Shown piece by piece: positions 41,417 to 51,876 of a DNA stretch of 64,000 bases. Source of the DNA: JBBSJZ01 sp041751935 (GTDB lineage Bacteria; Planctomycetota; Planctomycetia; Pirellulales; Pirellulaceae); contig JBGSIA010000228.1 in the NCBI GenBank assembly GCA_041751935.1, forward strand, positions 14,010 through 78,009, written 5' to 3'. Position 1 is the stretch's first letter; each line of letters starts with the position of its first letter. Below the pieces are notes generated by a model. That model was given only the letters and a program-made list of their open reading frames with translations. It was not told where the DNA came from and did no database searches. The position numbers and the translations under genes are program-made.

Positions 41417-43443
41417 TGCACTCGCTGGCCCGGTTGGGCGCCCTCATCAACACCGAGAATGAATACGTCGGCGCCGCCTGGACCTGCTGCGGTCACCATG
41501 CCTTCGCTCAGTCCAAATCGCATTTTACGGGGTTGTAAATTCGCGACCATCACCACGAGCCGTCCGATCAACTTTTCTGGTTCGTAAGCCGCCTTGATTC
41601 CTGCGAACACCTGCCGAGTTTCGACGCCTCCCAGGCTGAGCGTCAACTTCAACAATTTATTCGCCTCGGGCACATGCTCCGCTGCGATCACTCGAGCAAC
41701 GCGCAAGTCGACTTTGGCAAAGTCTTCGATGGTAATTTCGTCCGCTAAAGGTTCATCCTTGAGCGGCTGGTCGCTGTCGGAAAACACCGCCGTCGGAGTC
41801 GACTCAATTTCACTTTTACTTTCGTCGATCATGCGCTGTAAATCTTCTTTCTGGATGCGGTCGAGCATCCGTTTAAACGAGTTAACCGTTCGCCCGACCA
41901 ACGGCGATTGGCTCTGGTCCCAGGAAACAATCTCTTCACCGAGAAGCTCTGCGCAGTCTCGCGCCAGTTTGGGCAGCACCGGAGCCAAGTACACGACGAG
42001 TTGTCGAAACAAATTCAAGGCAACCGTACAGACATCACGAAGTTCGTCCTGTCGCTCCGCATCGCGGGCCATTTCCCAGGGTTTGGCATGCTCAACAAAC
42101 GGGTTCGCTGCATCGGCTAACTCCATGATCAACCGCGTGGCGCGGCCGAAGTCACAAGCGTCATAGGCTGATGCGATCTCATCACCCTTGGCCGCTGCGG
42201 CGCGAAACAGTCCACCATCCTCGGGATACGATTCGCTTAATCCAGTCTTAGACGCAAACTTTCCGACTCGGCTCGCAAGATTGATGACCTTGCCGACCAA
42301 ATCTGCGTTCACTTTATCGACAAACTCGTCCAGGCCCAAGTCGATGTCCTCGACTCGCGGTGACAGTTTTGTCGCATAAAAGTATCGCAAGTGACTCGGA
42401 TCGCCACATTGCAAATACGTTTCCGCTGACACGAGAGTGCCCACGGACTTGCTCATTTTTTCGCCCGCTACGGTTAAGAAGCCGTGGATGTGCACTTTGG
42501 TCGGCAAAGAGTAACCGGCGGTTCGCAACATACCTGGCCAAAACAGCGAATGAAAATACGTGATGTCCTTGCCAATAAAGTGGTGGACTTCGCACTGGTC
42601 ATTCTGCCACCAGTCGGCAAGCAGTTCGTTGTTCAACCGACACCATTGCAACGTGCTGGCGATGTACCCGATCGGAGCATCAAACCACACGTACCAAAAA
42701 TTGCCAGGAGAGTCTGGGATCTCGAAACCAAAATACGGCGCCGGACGACTGATATCCCAGTCCCGCAAGTCGTTGCTGAGAAAATGTCCCTTGAGGTAAT
42801 TTGATGTTTCGCTTTGTAAGGCGCCACTGGTGGTGACCCAGTTAGCGAGGAACTCGTGTAGCTTTTCCAGTTCGACAAATAAGTGAGTCGCTTCTTTAAG
42901 CACTGGCGTTGCGCCACTGAGCGTACTGACCGGATCGATCAGTTCCGCGGGGCTGTACGTGTGACCGCATTTTCCGCAGTTGTCACCGGGCTGGTTGGTC
43001 GCACCACATTTTGGGCATGTGCCACGAACAAAGCGATCGGCAAGAAAGGTGTTTGCTTGCGGGTCGAATAATTGCTGGACCGGTCGTTCGGCGATCAAAT
43101 CTGCATCGCGCAGCGCAGTCCAAAATTCGCCGCATAACTGGCGATTCTCGTCACTGTGAGTGCTACCGTAATGATCGAACTGGATGTCAAACCCTGCGAA
43201 GTCTCGTTGATGTGCGGCGCTCATATCGGCGATCAGCGATGCTTCACTACGTCCTTCCTTGACCGCGCGGATCATGATCGCTGTCCCATGCGTGTCGTCC
43301 GCACAAACGTAAACACAGCGATTGCCAATCAGGCGTTGGAATCGCACCCAAATATCGGTTTGGATGTATTCGACCAAGTGACCGATATGGATCGGGCCAT
43401 TGGCATACGGCAGGGCACTGGTAACAAGGATGCGACGCTTCAT
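41413..43443 (-). CDS. metG: Methionyl-tRNA synthetase
   Basis: The start at 43443 (MKRRILVTSALPYANGPIHI) is the family N-terminus; an upstream start adds 80 unlike residues. 676 residues. ATP site GPIHIGHLVEY (HIGH), zinc knuckles CPKCGATNQPGDNCGKCG, KMSKS loop GEKMSKSVGTLVSA, the anticodon-binding helical domain (about 390-540) and a C-terminal EMAP/OB-fold tRNA-binding domain (VDLRVARVIAAEHVPEANKL). It charges tRNA-Met and fMet-tRNA. The alpha/beta hydrolase overlaps its stop codon. Confidence 0.95.
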   Translation of the reverse strand: MKRRILVTSALPYANGPIHIGHLVEYIQTDIWVRFQRLIGNRCVYVCADDTHGTAIMIRAVKEGRSEASLIADMSAAHQRDFAGFDIQFDHYGSTHSDENRQLCGEFWTALRDADLIAERPVQQLFDPQANTFLADRFVRGTCPKCGATNQPGDNCGKCGHTYSPAELIDPVSTLSGATPVLKEATHLFVELEKLHEFLANWVTTSGALQSETSNYLKGHFLSNDLRDWDISRPAPYFGFEIPDSPGNFWYVWFDAPIGYIASTLQWCRLNNELLADWWQNDQCEVHHFIGKDITYFHSLFWPGMLRTAGYSLPTKVHIHGFLTVAGEKMSKSVGTLVSAETYLQCGDPSHLRYFYATKLSPRVEDIDLGLDEFVDKVNADLVGKVINLASRVGKFASKTGLSESYPEDGGLFRAAAAKGDEIASAYDACDFGRATRLIMELADAANPFVEHAKPWEMARDAERQDELRDVCTVALNLFRQLVVYLAPVLPKLARDCAELLGEEIVSWDQSQSPLVGRTVNSFKRMLDRIQKEDLQRMIDESKSEIESTPTAVFSDSDQPLKDEPLADEITIEDFAKVDLRVARVIAAEHVPEANKLLKLTLSLGGVETRQVFAGIKAAYEPEKLIGRLVVMVANLQPRKMRFGLSEGMVTAAGPGGADVFILGVDEGAQPGQRVH

Positions 43444-43688
43444 TGGCAGACAGACAACTTCCAGGGAGGTGAGCAGGGGGGGCTGGCTCGATACAAGGAA
43501 TGCAGCCTTCACACGACTGCGAGACCAGCGATTGTAGCGATCCGATCGAAAATCGACGACAGCAGGTTCCGACCACAGTCCAAGACAAACGAAGGACGGA
43601 TGTAGTTCGTCCGATGAGTGCGTTTGTCGGGCATTGCTGATGTGCAGTATCCCCGTCACAGGACGCGGCATCGCCTTTTCCAACGTCG

Positions 43689-44693
43689 TTACGTCGCGGT
43701 TGCAGCTTCGCTTTTGGCACTGGATTCGCGAAATAGGTCGGCGATGACGTCCTCCAAGGGTGGATCTTCAACGGCAACGTCTTCGATTGGATTGTCACGC
43801 AATGCTTCCGCAAGCACGCGAGGAACGTCGGCACGCGGAAGTCGAATGCGTGCCTTGGGCCAGTTCGCGTCTAGCACTTCACCGTATCGCGACAACGACG
43901 AGGGACGATGCCCATCAGCGAATTGCAGCGTGATGATTTTTTGCCCAGAGAATTTGTCGATAATGCCTGACAGGGATCCGTCGTACTCAATTTGTCCTCG
44001 CGCAATGATCACGACTCGCTTGCAGAGCGCCGCGACGTCCTTCATGTAGTGACTGGTCAGCAGGATCGTGATTTTTCGTTTTTGTTGATAATATCGCAAG
44101 AATTGCTGAATGTTGTGCTGAGCAATGACGTCCAATCCGATGGTTGGCTCGTCCAGGAACAAGACTTCTGGACGATGAAGCAAGGCCGCGATCAATTCCA
44201 TTTTCATCCGTTCACCAAGGGACAGCTCACGAACCGGTTGGCTGAGTAGTCGCGAAACGTCGAGTAGTTCGGTCAACTCGCGAAGCGTCTCGTCGAAATC
44301 AGCTTTAGGTACACCGTAAATCTGTTGATGCAATCGATAGGATTCTTGCGCGGGAAGGTCCCACCAAAGCTGATTTTTCTGACCCATCACCAGCGCAAAG
44401 CGGCGACGGTACTCATTGCGTCGTTGCCAAGGAACAAACCCCATCACTTCGGCATCGCCACTGGTGGGATTGATCACGCCGCTAAGCAGCTTTAGCGTCG
44501 TGGTCTTGCCGGCACCGTTGGGTCCCAGAAAGGCAACAAATTCGCCCTGCTCCACATTCAGGTCGATGCCTCGTACTGCCAGGACATCCGAGTATTCTCG
44601 GTGAAAAAGACCGCGAATGCTGCTCCCCAGTCCCTCGCGTTTTTTGTAAACACGGTAGGATTTCGTTAGCTGGCGAACTTCGATAATCGACAT
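43689..44693 (-). CDS. ABC transporter ATP-binding protein (ABC-2 export type)
   Basis: A 334-residue ATPase. Walker A is GPNGAGKTTTLKLL, the signature LSLGERMKMELIAALL, Walker B VLFLDEPTIGLD and the switch His TSHYMKD. Residues 260-334 form a C-terminal extension (ILQFADGHRPSSLSRYGEVL). The subgroup resembles the ATPase of ABC-2-type multidrug or lipid exporters (DrrA-like). No permease gene is next to it; the cognate permeases are outside the window or elsewhere. It lies upstream of metG on the same strand. Confidence 0.85.
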   Translation of the reverse strand: MSIIEVRQLTKSYRVYKKREGLGSSIRGLFHREYSDVLAVRGIDLNVEQGEFVAFLGPNGAGKTTTLKLLSGVINPTSGDAEVMGFVPWQRRNEYRRRFALVMGQKNQLWWDLPAQESYRLHQQIYGVPKADFDETLRELTELLDVSRLLSQPVRELSLGERMKMELIAALLHRPEVLFLDEPTIGLDVIAQHNIQQFLRYYQQKRKITILLTSHYMKDVAALCKRVVIIARGQIEYDGSLSGIIDKFSGQKIITLQFADGHRPSSLSRYGEVLDANWPKARIRLPRADVPRVLAEALRDNPIEDVAVEDPPLEDVIADLFRESSAKSEAATAT

Positions 44694-44822
44694 CGGCGGT
44701 ATTCATGGTCTCGCGAAACAGGGAAGCCTCGCGAACATTGTAAACACCGTCGTCGATTTCCAAAGCGGACGCAAACAGCCCTGATTTTGTTTTTGTTTCC
44801 TTTCAACTTACGGTTTCGCTTT

Positions 44823-45329
44823 ATGGCTCCATCTCTTGTCCCGCTACGAATCGGCCTCGGTTACGACTCACACCGACTGGGTAATGGTGGTCCACTACGT
44901 ATCGGAGGAATTGATGTTCCTGCGGACGTCCATGCGATCGGACACAGCGACTCGGATGTGCTGTTGCATGCGATCACTGACGCACTACTGGGCGCGATTG
45001 CCCAGAGCGATATTGGTCGACTGTTTCCAAATGATGACGATGCCAACCGAGGTCGGAATAGCGCCGATTTCGTTGCCGAGGCAATCCGCCGGGTCCATCA
45101 TGCTGGGATGGATATTGTCAATATCGACAGCGTTGTGCTCGCCGAGCGACCCAAACTGGCAGGACATGTTGATGCGATGCGGGAGCGAATCTCGGAGCTC
45201 GTCGATGTTTCGATTGATCGCATTGGCATCAAAGCCAAAACGGGTGAAGGCATCGGTGACATCGGCACGTCGGTTTCAATCGCCGCCCGCGTTATCGTTC
45301 TACTGCAGCAATCGACCGCCTCGGCCTAA
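44823..45329 (+). CDS. ispF: 2-C-methyl-D-erythritol 2,4-cyclodiphosphate synthase
   Basis: The ATG at 44823 gives 168 residues; a start at 44787 would add 12. The zinc ligands lie in GLGYDSHRL (Asp, His) and the second His in AIGHSDSDVLLHAITDALLG. IGRLFPNDD and GIKAKTGEGIGDIGT complete the signature. It makes MEcPP in the non-mevalonate isoprenoid pathway. The gene stands alone and is divergent from the ABC ATPase. Confidence 0.95.
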   Translation: MAPSLVPLRIGLGYDSHRLGNGGPLRIGGIDVPADVHAIGHSDSDVLLHAITDALLGAIAQSDIGRLFPNDDDANRGRNSADFVAEAIRRVHHAGMDIVNIDSVVLAERPKLAGHVDAMRERISELVDVSIDRIGIKAKTGEGIGDIGTSVSIAARVIVLLQQSTASA

Positions 45330-45333
45330 GCCT

Positions 45334-48300
45334 CTACTTCGTCATTAAGTACGCGATCAGGTCACGAGCCCTGGCTTCGTCGAGTACGTCGAGTAATCCT
45401 TCGGGCATCATCGAAATCGGAGCGACGCTTTGTTCCTCGATTTCATCCTTTGACAGGGTCAACAATTCGCTCGTGGTTTGCAGCTTAAGCGTGTTGTTTG
45501 CCCCCGGTTTAGCCGTCCCGACCAGGACGCGGCCGTCAGCGAGAAGCACCGTGACCTGGCGATACTCGTCGGCCAGCGAGGCGCTCGGAGCGAGAATGTT
45601 TTCCAGTAAGTAGTTGAGATTTTCGCGAGCTGCACCCGTCAAATCGGGCCCGATATTGCTGCCTTCGCCATTGAGTCGATGGCAAACCGCACACGATGTT
45701 TGGAAGACGACGCGACCGTTAGCCTTATCGGCACCCGAAAGCACCTCGTTGGTTAGTCGTTGTTTCCAGCGAGAGATCATCTCAGCATTCGTACCTGCAA
45801 TGGGTGTTGATGACTGGCCCAGGATTGCATCGAGCCGCTGAGAAATTTCAGGACTCTTGTAAGCACGAATCTGTCGCACCTGGAATGCTCCTAGTCGTTC
45901 TCTTTCTACTCGTCCTTCAGCAACGGCATCCAAGACCTTGTTTACCCAAGTGGGGCGCGAAATGAGAATGTTCAGCATCGGGTTCTTGGCCTGTCCGTCC
46001 AGCCGAGGCCACGTCGCCAGCAGCTTGTCCGCAATGCCCAGGTCGTCACTCAAGGCGAGTCCGTTCGCTGCTGTGAGGGTCAACTCGGAATCGTCAAGAA
46101 GTCGCTCACACGTCGTATACAAATCAGGGGCTCTGGCCTCGATCAACGTTCGTAATGCTGCACCGCGTTGCAGTGGACTGGCCGTGGTATCCAATGCAGT
46201 TTCGCGTAGCGACTCAATCGCGCGACCGTCGCCGAACAACGCGCTCAAATCTCGCAACCGGCTGTTTGTCTTCTCATCGGCTGTGGCACTGAGCTTGGCT
46301 TGGACAACATCCCATGATGCGGGTTTGGTTGCTTTGCGACGACCACTCAAACCGTCTGTGATTCCATCGAGAATCGCGTAAACACTTTCCGGCGATGCTC
46401 GTTCGGCAACATCGCGAAGCAGTTTGTCAATTCGTTGTGGGTCAGTATCTAAATCCTCCGCCAATCGCCGGGCTCCGTAACGTTGGATACGAAGTAGTTT
46501 CGACTCAACAATCAATCGCTCGAATCTTCCATCGTCCACATCGGCCAACGGTAAAATGCCATACCAGAGCATGAGCGGCTGGTTGTGATCGCTTTCATCA
46601 TCCGCGTGCGAAAGCAGTGGACCAGCAATGTCGGCACGATACTGCATCGGTAGTTTCTGTAGCATCGACGCGATTGTTAGTCGCACCAAGCCACTTGCAT
46701 CGTTCACAGCCACAAACGGAAATTCCTGCTTGGCCGTTTCGAGAAACGTCGTTCGCGAAGCGTCGCTGTCGTGACTCTGTTCTTCCAATAATCGCAGTGC
46801 CCAAACGCGAACGTTTTCGTTGCCATCGGATAACAACGATGTCAGCAGTTCCGAGTCTCGATCGCCCGTGACATGCAACGTCCACAACGCGCGCAGCCGA
46901 TGAACGGTGTTATTCGATTGACCCACGATGTTATGCAACAGTGAGCGAATGGAAGTGCAGTCACGCCCACTTGATACTCGATCCACCAACACACGACGGC
47001 TCATTCTTGCTTGCCAATCGTTTTCGCTGAGCTGTAACTTGGCTAATTCAATATCATCCAGTTGTGACAAGTCGATTGTCGTTGGAACGGTGGAGTCACC
47101 ATAAATGATTTTGAAGATACGCCCACTGGAACGATGCACTCCGTCGTTGTCATGACATTCGCCGGCATCGCTCCAGTCGCTGAGGTAGATGCCCCCATCG
47201 GGCGCAGGGATCAAGTCCAGACCACGAAACCAGGGATCAGCAGACAAGAACGCATCGGGTTCTCTCCGGCCCACGTAACCACTTCCGAGTCGTTCCAGTC
47301 GTTCGACATTGAATCGTTTTCCGTGGTAGTTGATCGTCAGCAACTTTCCATTCCACGACTCTGGCCACTCTCCGCCTTGATAGATCAACAATCCCGTGTG
47401 CGCGTGTCCGCCGCCCGCATGAAGCGTTGCCTCAGTCACGCCCTTACGAACGTCCGTCCATACTTCACCCGTGGCCCAATGCACGTGATCGGCATGCTGT
47501 TCAATGATATCGTAGATACGAGGATCGAGATCTCCTCCGGACATACGCCGATAGTGTGCGCCGGGAATGACATGCCACAAATGACCGATCACCGTGTTGA
47601 TGAAGAACATCTCGCCATGTGAGTTCCAATCCATACCCCATGGATTCGTTGTTCCGATCGCAACGTTTTCGAACACTTGTCGTGAGGGAGAAAATCTCCA
47701 AATCCCGACATTGACTGTAGTCCGTTGGCCTTCAGGCGTTCCAGGAATCCCAACTTGCGAAGTTGCCAGAATGCCTTGGCGACCGTACAGCCAACCGTCC
47801 GGTCCCCACCGCAATCCGTTGGCGACCGTATGTGATCCACGTTGATGAACGAATCCATCTAATACCGCTTGGGGCGGACCATCTGGAACGTCATCGCCAT
47901 CGCGGTCAGCAATGAATACGAGTTCGGGTAAGCACAAAGCCCAAACGCCACCGCTGCCAACTTCGATGCTCATCAACCGCTGTGCACCTTCCCAAAAAAC
48001 GGTTCGTTTGTCGAAGCGGCCGTCGTTATCCGAATCCTCAAAAATCAAAATCCGATCACGAAGCTCGTCGTTGAACACCGTTGGTCGCTCGGAATAGGTG
48101 TAGTTTTCTGCAACCCATAATCGGCCGCGAGCATCAGTCGTCATCGCAATCGGTTGACGAACCGCGGGTTCCGAAGCAAACGTCGTGATTTGAAACCCAG
48201 CCGGTAACAGCATTTGTTTCGCCGATTCGTCAGCCGACAAAGGACGCGACGACGACAATTCGGTATCAAACGGCTGCGGAAACGAATCGTCGGCACCAAC

Positions 48301-48366
48301 GTGCGCTACCGCAACAAGACCCAGTAGGCACGAATAGAGCCGAATTACGTGAAAGTTCATGGACAT
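45334..48366 (-). CDS. PVC-type haem-binding membrane-bound dehydrogenase
   Basis: A 1010-residue exported protein with a signal peptide (residues 5-25, IRLYSCLLGLVAVAHVGA); a second ATG three codons in is equally possible. Beta-propeller repeats (about 60-430) include TTDARGRLWVAENYTYSE, WGPDGWLYGRQGI and PDGGIYLSDWSDAGECHDND. HEAT-like helical repeats follow (about 470-850), and a C-terminal c-type cytochrome carries SCAVCHRLNGEG (CxxCH) and LTGAARENLNYLLENI. This is the planctomycete/verrucomicrobial family whose sugar-type substrate is unproven. The haem motif supports electron transfer to a cytochrome chain. Confidence 0.92.
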   Translation of the reverse strand: MSMNFHVIRLYSCLLGLVAVAHVGADDSFPQPFDTELSSSRPLSADESAKQMLLPAGFQITTFASEPAVRQPIAMTTDARGRLWVAENYTYSERPTVFNDELRDRILIFEDSDNDGRFDKRTVFWEGAQRLMSIEVGSGGVWALCLPELVFIADRDGDDVPDGPPQAVLDGFVHQRGSHTVANGLRWGPDGWLYGRQGILATSQVGIPGTPEGQRTTVNVGIWRFSPSRQVFENVAIGTTNPWGMDWNSHGEMFFINTVIGHLWHVIPGAHYRRMSGGDLDPRIYDIIEQHADHVHWATGEVWTDVRKGVTEATLHAGGGHAHTGLLIYQGGEWPESWNGKLLTINYHGKRFNVERLERLGSGYVGRREPDAFLSADPWFRGLDLIPAPDGGIYLSDWSDAGECHDNDGVHRSSGRIFKIIYGDSTVPTTIDLSQLDDIELAKLQLSENDWQARMSRRVLVDRVSSGRDCTSIRSLLHNIVGQSNNTVHRLRALWTLHVTGDRDSELLTSLLSDGNENVRVWALRLLEEQSHDSDASRTTFLETAKQEFPFVAVNDASGLVRLTIASMLQKLPMQYRADIAGPLLSHADDESDHNQPLMLWYGILPLADVDDGRFERLIVESKLLRIQRYGARRLAEDLDTDPQRIDKLLRDVAERASPESVYAILDGITDGLSGRRKATKPASWDVVQAKLSATADEKTNSRLRDLSALFGDGRAIESLRETALDTTASPLQRGAALRTLIEARAPDLYTTCERLLDDSELTLTAANGLALSDDLGIADKLLATWPRLDGQAKNPMLNILISRPTWVNKVLDAVAEGRVERERLGAFQVRQIRAYKSPEISQRLDAILGQSSTPIAGTNAEMISRWKQRLTNEVLSGADKANGRVVFQTSCAVCHRLNGEGSNIGPDLTGAARENLNYLLENILAPSASLADEYRQVTVLLADGRVLVGTAKPGANNTLKLQTTSELLTLSKDEIEEQSVAPISMMPEGLLDVLDEARARDLIAYLMTK

Positions 48367-48424
48367 TATCGCCGAGAATATAGATTCACCAAAGAGTAAA
48401 TTAAGGCTGTCCAGAATACCAAGC

Positions 48425-51400
48425 TTACGCGAGCAGTGCTTGCAAATCGTCGGCGGTGAGTTCGCTGATCAGGCTCTTGTCTTGCGAGATGATCGCGTCG
48501 GCCAAATCTCGTTTACTCTGCTGCAGTTCGATGATTTTCTCTTCCACCGTGTCCTGGCAAATCATCCGATACGCCATCACGGATTTGGTTTGGCCCATTC
48601 GATGAGCACGGTCAATGGCTTGTGCTTCCACCGCCGGGTTCCACCAGGGGTCCAAGATGAACACGTAGTCGGCAGCCGTCAGATTCAATCCATTGCCGCC
48701 AGCTTTCAAGCTAATGAGAAACAACTGGCAATCGTTGTCTTCCTGGAACCGCTTTACATGTGAAGCACGGTTGTTCGTCGTCCCATCCAGATACTCGTAG
48801 GTCCACTTCCGGTCGTCGAGTTCCTTCCGCACCAATCTCAGCAGCGTCGTGAATTGAGAAAACACCAACGCCTTGTGTCCCTCACCGATGATCTCTTCAA
48901 GCTGCACCACCAGATTCAGGATTTTTGCTCCCTTGACTTTACAATCTGGATTCACCAATCGTGGATCGCACGCGGCTTGTCGCAATCGAAGCAGCGCTTC
49001 CAAAACGTGGATCTTGGATCGCTTGATGCCGAGTTCTTTTACTTTCTTGCTCAGGTGCAAGCGATAGTGTTCCTTTAGTTGGTTGTACAACTTGCGTTGC
49101 TTGGGCTCCATTTCACAGGTCAGCGTTTGCTCGACCTTGTCCGGCAACTCCGTAAGCACTTGTGCCTTGGTCCGACGCAGAATAAACGGTCGCAACGATT
49201 GGCTAACATGCGTGATTCGCTCGCGATCCTCGGCATTGGGCAACTGTGCAACGCGAGGTGTTTTGCCCAGCATTCCAGGATTCAGAAAGTCGAATAGCGA
49301 CCACAGATCACCGAGATGATTTTCTACCGGCGTACCAGTCATCGCTAAACGATGCTCTCCGCGGAGCAATCGAGACGCCTTGGCCGCTTGACTTTGAGGG
49401 TTCTTGATCGCTTGAGCTTCATCCAAAATCACGTAGTCAAATTCAGTCTCTCGCAATTCACTCGCATCACGACGCAAGGTGCCGTAGGTGGTAAGGATCA
49501 GATCCAGTGGTTTCGATTCACTTGTGATCGCTGCCAAGCGTTCACCACGGTCCGTGCCGGTGTAATTAAGTAGTTGCAATTCCGGTGTGAAATTTTTGGC
49601 TTCATCAATCCAGTTGAAGACTAAGCTTTTTGGGACAACCGCCAGCGATGGTTTCCGCTTTTCACCGGATTGCAATTCTCGTGTGCGGCGGTTCTCCAGC
49701 AACGCCAATACTTGGATTGTTTTTCCAAGTCCCATGTCGTCGGCCAAGCATCCCCCAAAACGAAACTCTCGTAAGAACTCGAACCAACCCAATCCCAATT
49801 GTTGGTATGGTCGTAAACTGCCAACGAATGTCTCTGGTGGCTCGGCGGGACCGATACCCTCGAAAGCTTTCAATTTGGTACAAAATTCAGTGAACGAGCG
49901 ATCGCGAGAAACTTGGTCCTGTTCAGCCAACATCGCATCCAAGAGCAATGCTTGCGTTCGTCCGAAGCGGATGCCGTCTTCGGTCATCTCGCCACTGGAT
50001 CTCAGTCCCGCGAATTTTTTGAGCCATGCTTCCGGCAGCATCCCGACGCTACCATCATCAAGTACGAACGTTTGCTTGCCGCTAAGTAGTGCAGCAAGTA
50101 GCTGTGGCAGTGTTGCGGTGACGCCATCAAAATCGGCTTCGGCGTACAAATCGAACCAGTCGGTACCGGACGAAACAGAAATATTGAAGTCTGTGGCGAT
50201 GCGGATCGGAGACCCTTCGGCCATCACCTCCCAATCGGCTTGCCGGAGCTTTTCCACGACATCAATGAACCGAGCCCGAGGAACAAACAAGCTGGGCAGC
50301 GGTTGCTGATCAAAGTATCGGTAATTCGATTCGGTTCCCGACTCAACACGAAAAGAATCCACGGGAACGGACTTGAGGAGATCGTTTTCAGCAAGTGTGT
50401 CTCGCACAAGCATTCGTTTCTCATCGGCATCCCACCACCATCGCCGAGACGAATCAAAGGCAATATCCGCATCGCCGTAACGAGCGAACAATGAAGCATC
50501 GAACAGTTCGGGATTCCGCTCGCGTTGTTTTAGCAGGCAACGACCGCTCGGTTGAATTGTCGCTTGTGCGATTTCAAGTGACGCATCCAATTCAATTGTG
50601 TAAGCAGAGTGAGTTGCGTCGAGTTCCGCGAGCAACGTATTCAGACTTCGTCGGGGGACGTGCAGTGAACCGGTCTGTTGCCAAGCTCGGATTGCTGACG
50701 CTTCATCGAGATCGATGCGAATCAAGTCGGCTTCAATCGCTGATTCGTCCTCGACGACTGGGTGCTGGATGATTGCGTAGCCAGCATCTGAGGCGAGCAT
50801 GATTCGCGAAATGGGAATCACTTCATCGCACCGGAGAAGATTGGCTGTGACGACGAGTAAAGTTGTTTTGTTAGTCTCTGGTGCAATTGACAACGACAAT
50901 CGCCATGGCAAACCGTCGATATCGACATTCTGTAACGGACGTGCATCTTCAAAGAAACGCGAGTCGCCCAGTTTCCAAGCAAAACGTCCCGTGGCTTGAA
51001 GAGCCGCAACCGCCTCTTGCATGATGTCGGCATCGACGCGGAATGATCCCGTCTGCGAGGGTCGATAGTACGAGTGACAAGTCATGTAATCCGAAGATTG
51101 TCCCTGCAGCAGCGAGAACACGACGCGTTCGTGTTGATCGACTGACGTTCGCTTTTGAGCAGGCGAGACGTTGCTGGGCGTTGGCTTGCCCCAATCACCG
51201 TCCTGTTTTCGCACGCTGCGAAACGTATCGACTTGCAGCGAGGTTTCGTTGACCTCGTTGGACAGCGAAAGCACGAACCAGTGCTGGTACTGGCACAGAG
51301 AATTGAAGAAAACTTGTGACGGAATTCCGTTTGTTGGACGCAGAGAATTTGAAGCTTCGTCGCTCACAATTCGCCGTAATGACAGCTTCCATTCCGAATG

Positions 51401-51790
51401 AGTTGAACTTGCTTTTTTAATCGATTTCTTTTCACGTTTGCCACCGACGTCGAGCGTGGTTATATCGACATCGAACAATTCCAGTGAACGTATTGGTTTC
51501 CGCAACACATCGTAATCGCGATCGATTTCATTGAGCATCGCCCACAGATGCTTACAGAACTTGCCGTGAAATTCGAACTGTGGGCAATCACAGTGCAGCC
51601 CCAATTCATGTTCATTGATGCCGGAGAAATCGGCGCCAACAATGTAATCCTCGCCCGACGATCCTTCTGCAATACCCATTGCGCCGTCTTGGCCAACGGC
51701 CGTCAAACGAACTGCGCCGAGCTTAGTCAGAAGCTCGCCGCGTATGCGATCGGCGGCGTTAAACTCTCCATGACAGGATAGCGTTAGCAT
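48425..51790 (-). CDS. SNF2/SWI2-family helicase with N-terminal SWIM zinc finger
   Basis: 1121 residues. The SWIM motif near residue 67 is LHCDCPQFEFHGKFCKHLWA (CxC...CxH). The middle part (about 130-630) is a long region typical of bacterial SNF2 proteins. The helicase core begins near 660: LADDMGLGKTIQVLALLENR (motif I), YVILDEAQAIKNPQSQ (motif II, DEAQ), MTGTPVENHLGDLWSLFDFL, LRRTKAQVLTELPDK, and motifs V-VI SLKAGGNGLNLTAADYVFIL and AIDRAHRMGQ. It is an ATP-driven DNA translocase; its bacterial role is not settled. It lies 58 bases upstream of the PVC dehydrogenase start, on the same strand. Confidence 0.93.
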   Translation of the reverse strand: MLTLSCHGEFNAADRIRGELLTKLGAVRLTAVGQDGAMGIAEGSSGEDYIVGADFSGINEHELGLHCDCPQFEFHGKFCKHLWAMLNEIDRDYDVLRKPIRSLELFDVDITTLDVGGKREKKSIKKASSTHSEWKLSLRRIVSDEASNSLRPTNGIPSQVFFNSLCQYQHWFVLSLSNEVNETSLQVDTFRSVRKQDGDWGKPTPSNVSPAQKRTSVDQHERVVFSLLQGQSSDYMTCHSYYRPSQTGSFRVDADIMQEAVAALQATGRFAWKLGDSRFFEDARPLQNVDIDGLPWRLSLSIAPETNKTTLLVVTANLLRCDEVIPISRIMLASDAGYAIIQHPVVEDESAIEADLIRIDLDEASAIRAWQQTGSLHVPRRSLNTLLAELDATHSAYTIELDASLEIAQATIQPSGRCLLKQRERNPELFDASLFARYGDADIAFDSSRRWWWDADEKRMLVRDTLAENDLLKSVPVDSFRVESGTESNYRYFDQQPLPSLFVPRARFIDVVEKLRQADWEVMAEGSPIRIATDFNISVSSGTDWFDLYAEADFDGVTATLPQLLAALLSGKQTFVLDDGSVGMLPEAWLKKFAGLRSSGEMTEDGIRFGRTQALLLDAMLAEQDQVSRDRSFTEFCTKLKAFEGIGPAEPPETFVGSLRPYQQLGLGWFEFLREFRFGGCLADDMGLGKTIQVLALLENRRTRELQSGEKRKPSLAVVPKSLVFNWIDEAKNFTPELQLLNYTGTDRGERLAAITSESKPLDLILTTYGTLRRDASELRETEFDYVILDEAQAIKNPQSQAAKASRLLRGEHRLAMTGTPVENHLGDLWSLFDFLNPGMLGKTPRVAQLPNAEDRERITHVSQSLRPFILRRTKAQVLTELPDKVEQTLTCEMEPKQRKLYNQLKEHYRLHLSKKVKELGIKRSKIHVLEALLRLRQAACDPRLVNPDCKVKGAKILNLVVQLEEIIGEGHKALVFSQFTTLLRLVRKELDDRKWTYEYLDGTTNNRASHVKRFQEDNDCQLFLISLKAGGNGLNLTAADYVFILDPWWNPAVEAQAIDRAHRMGQTKSVMAYRMICQDTVEEKIIELQQSKRDLADAIISQDKSLISELTADDLQALLA

Positions 51791-51876
51791 AATTCCATTG
51801 CTCTTGAATGCGGGTTACATGCATATTGTTCAATGCAATTTACCACATGCAACGAAATTCGCTGAGGCCACTTGCG

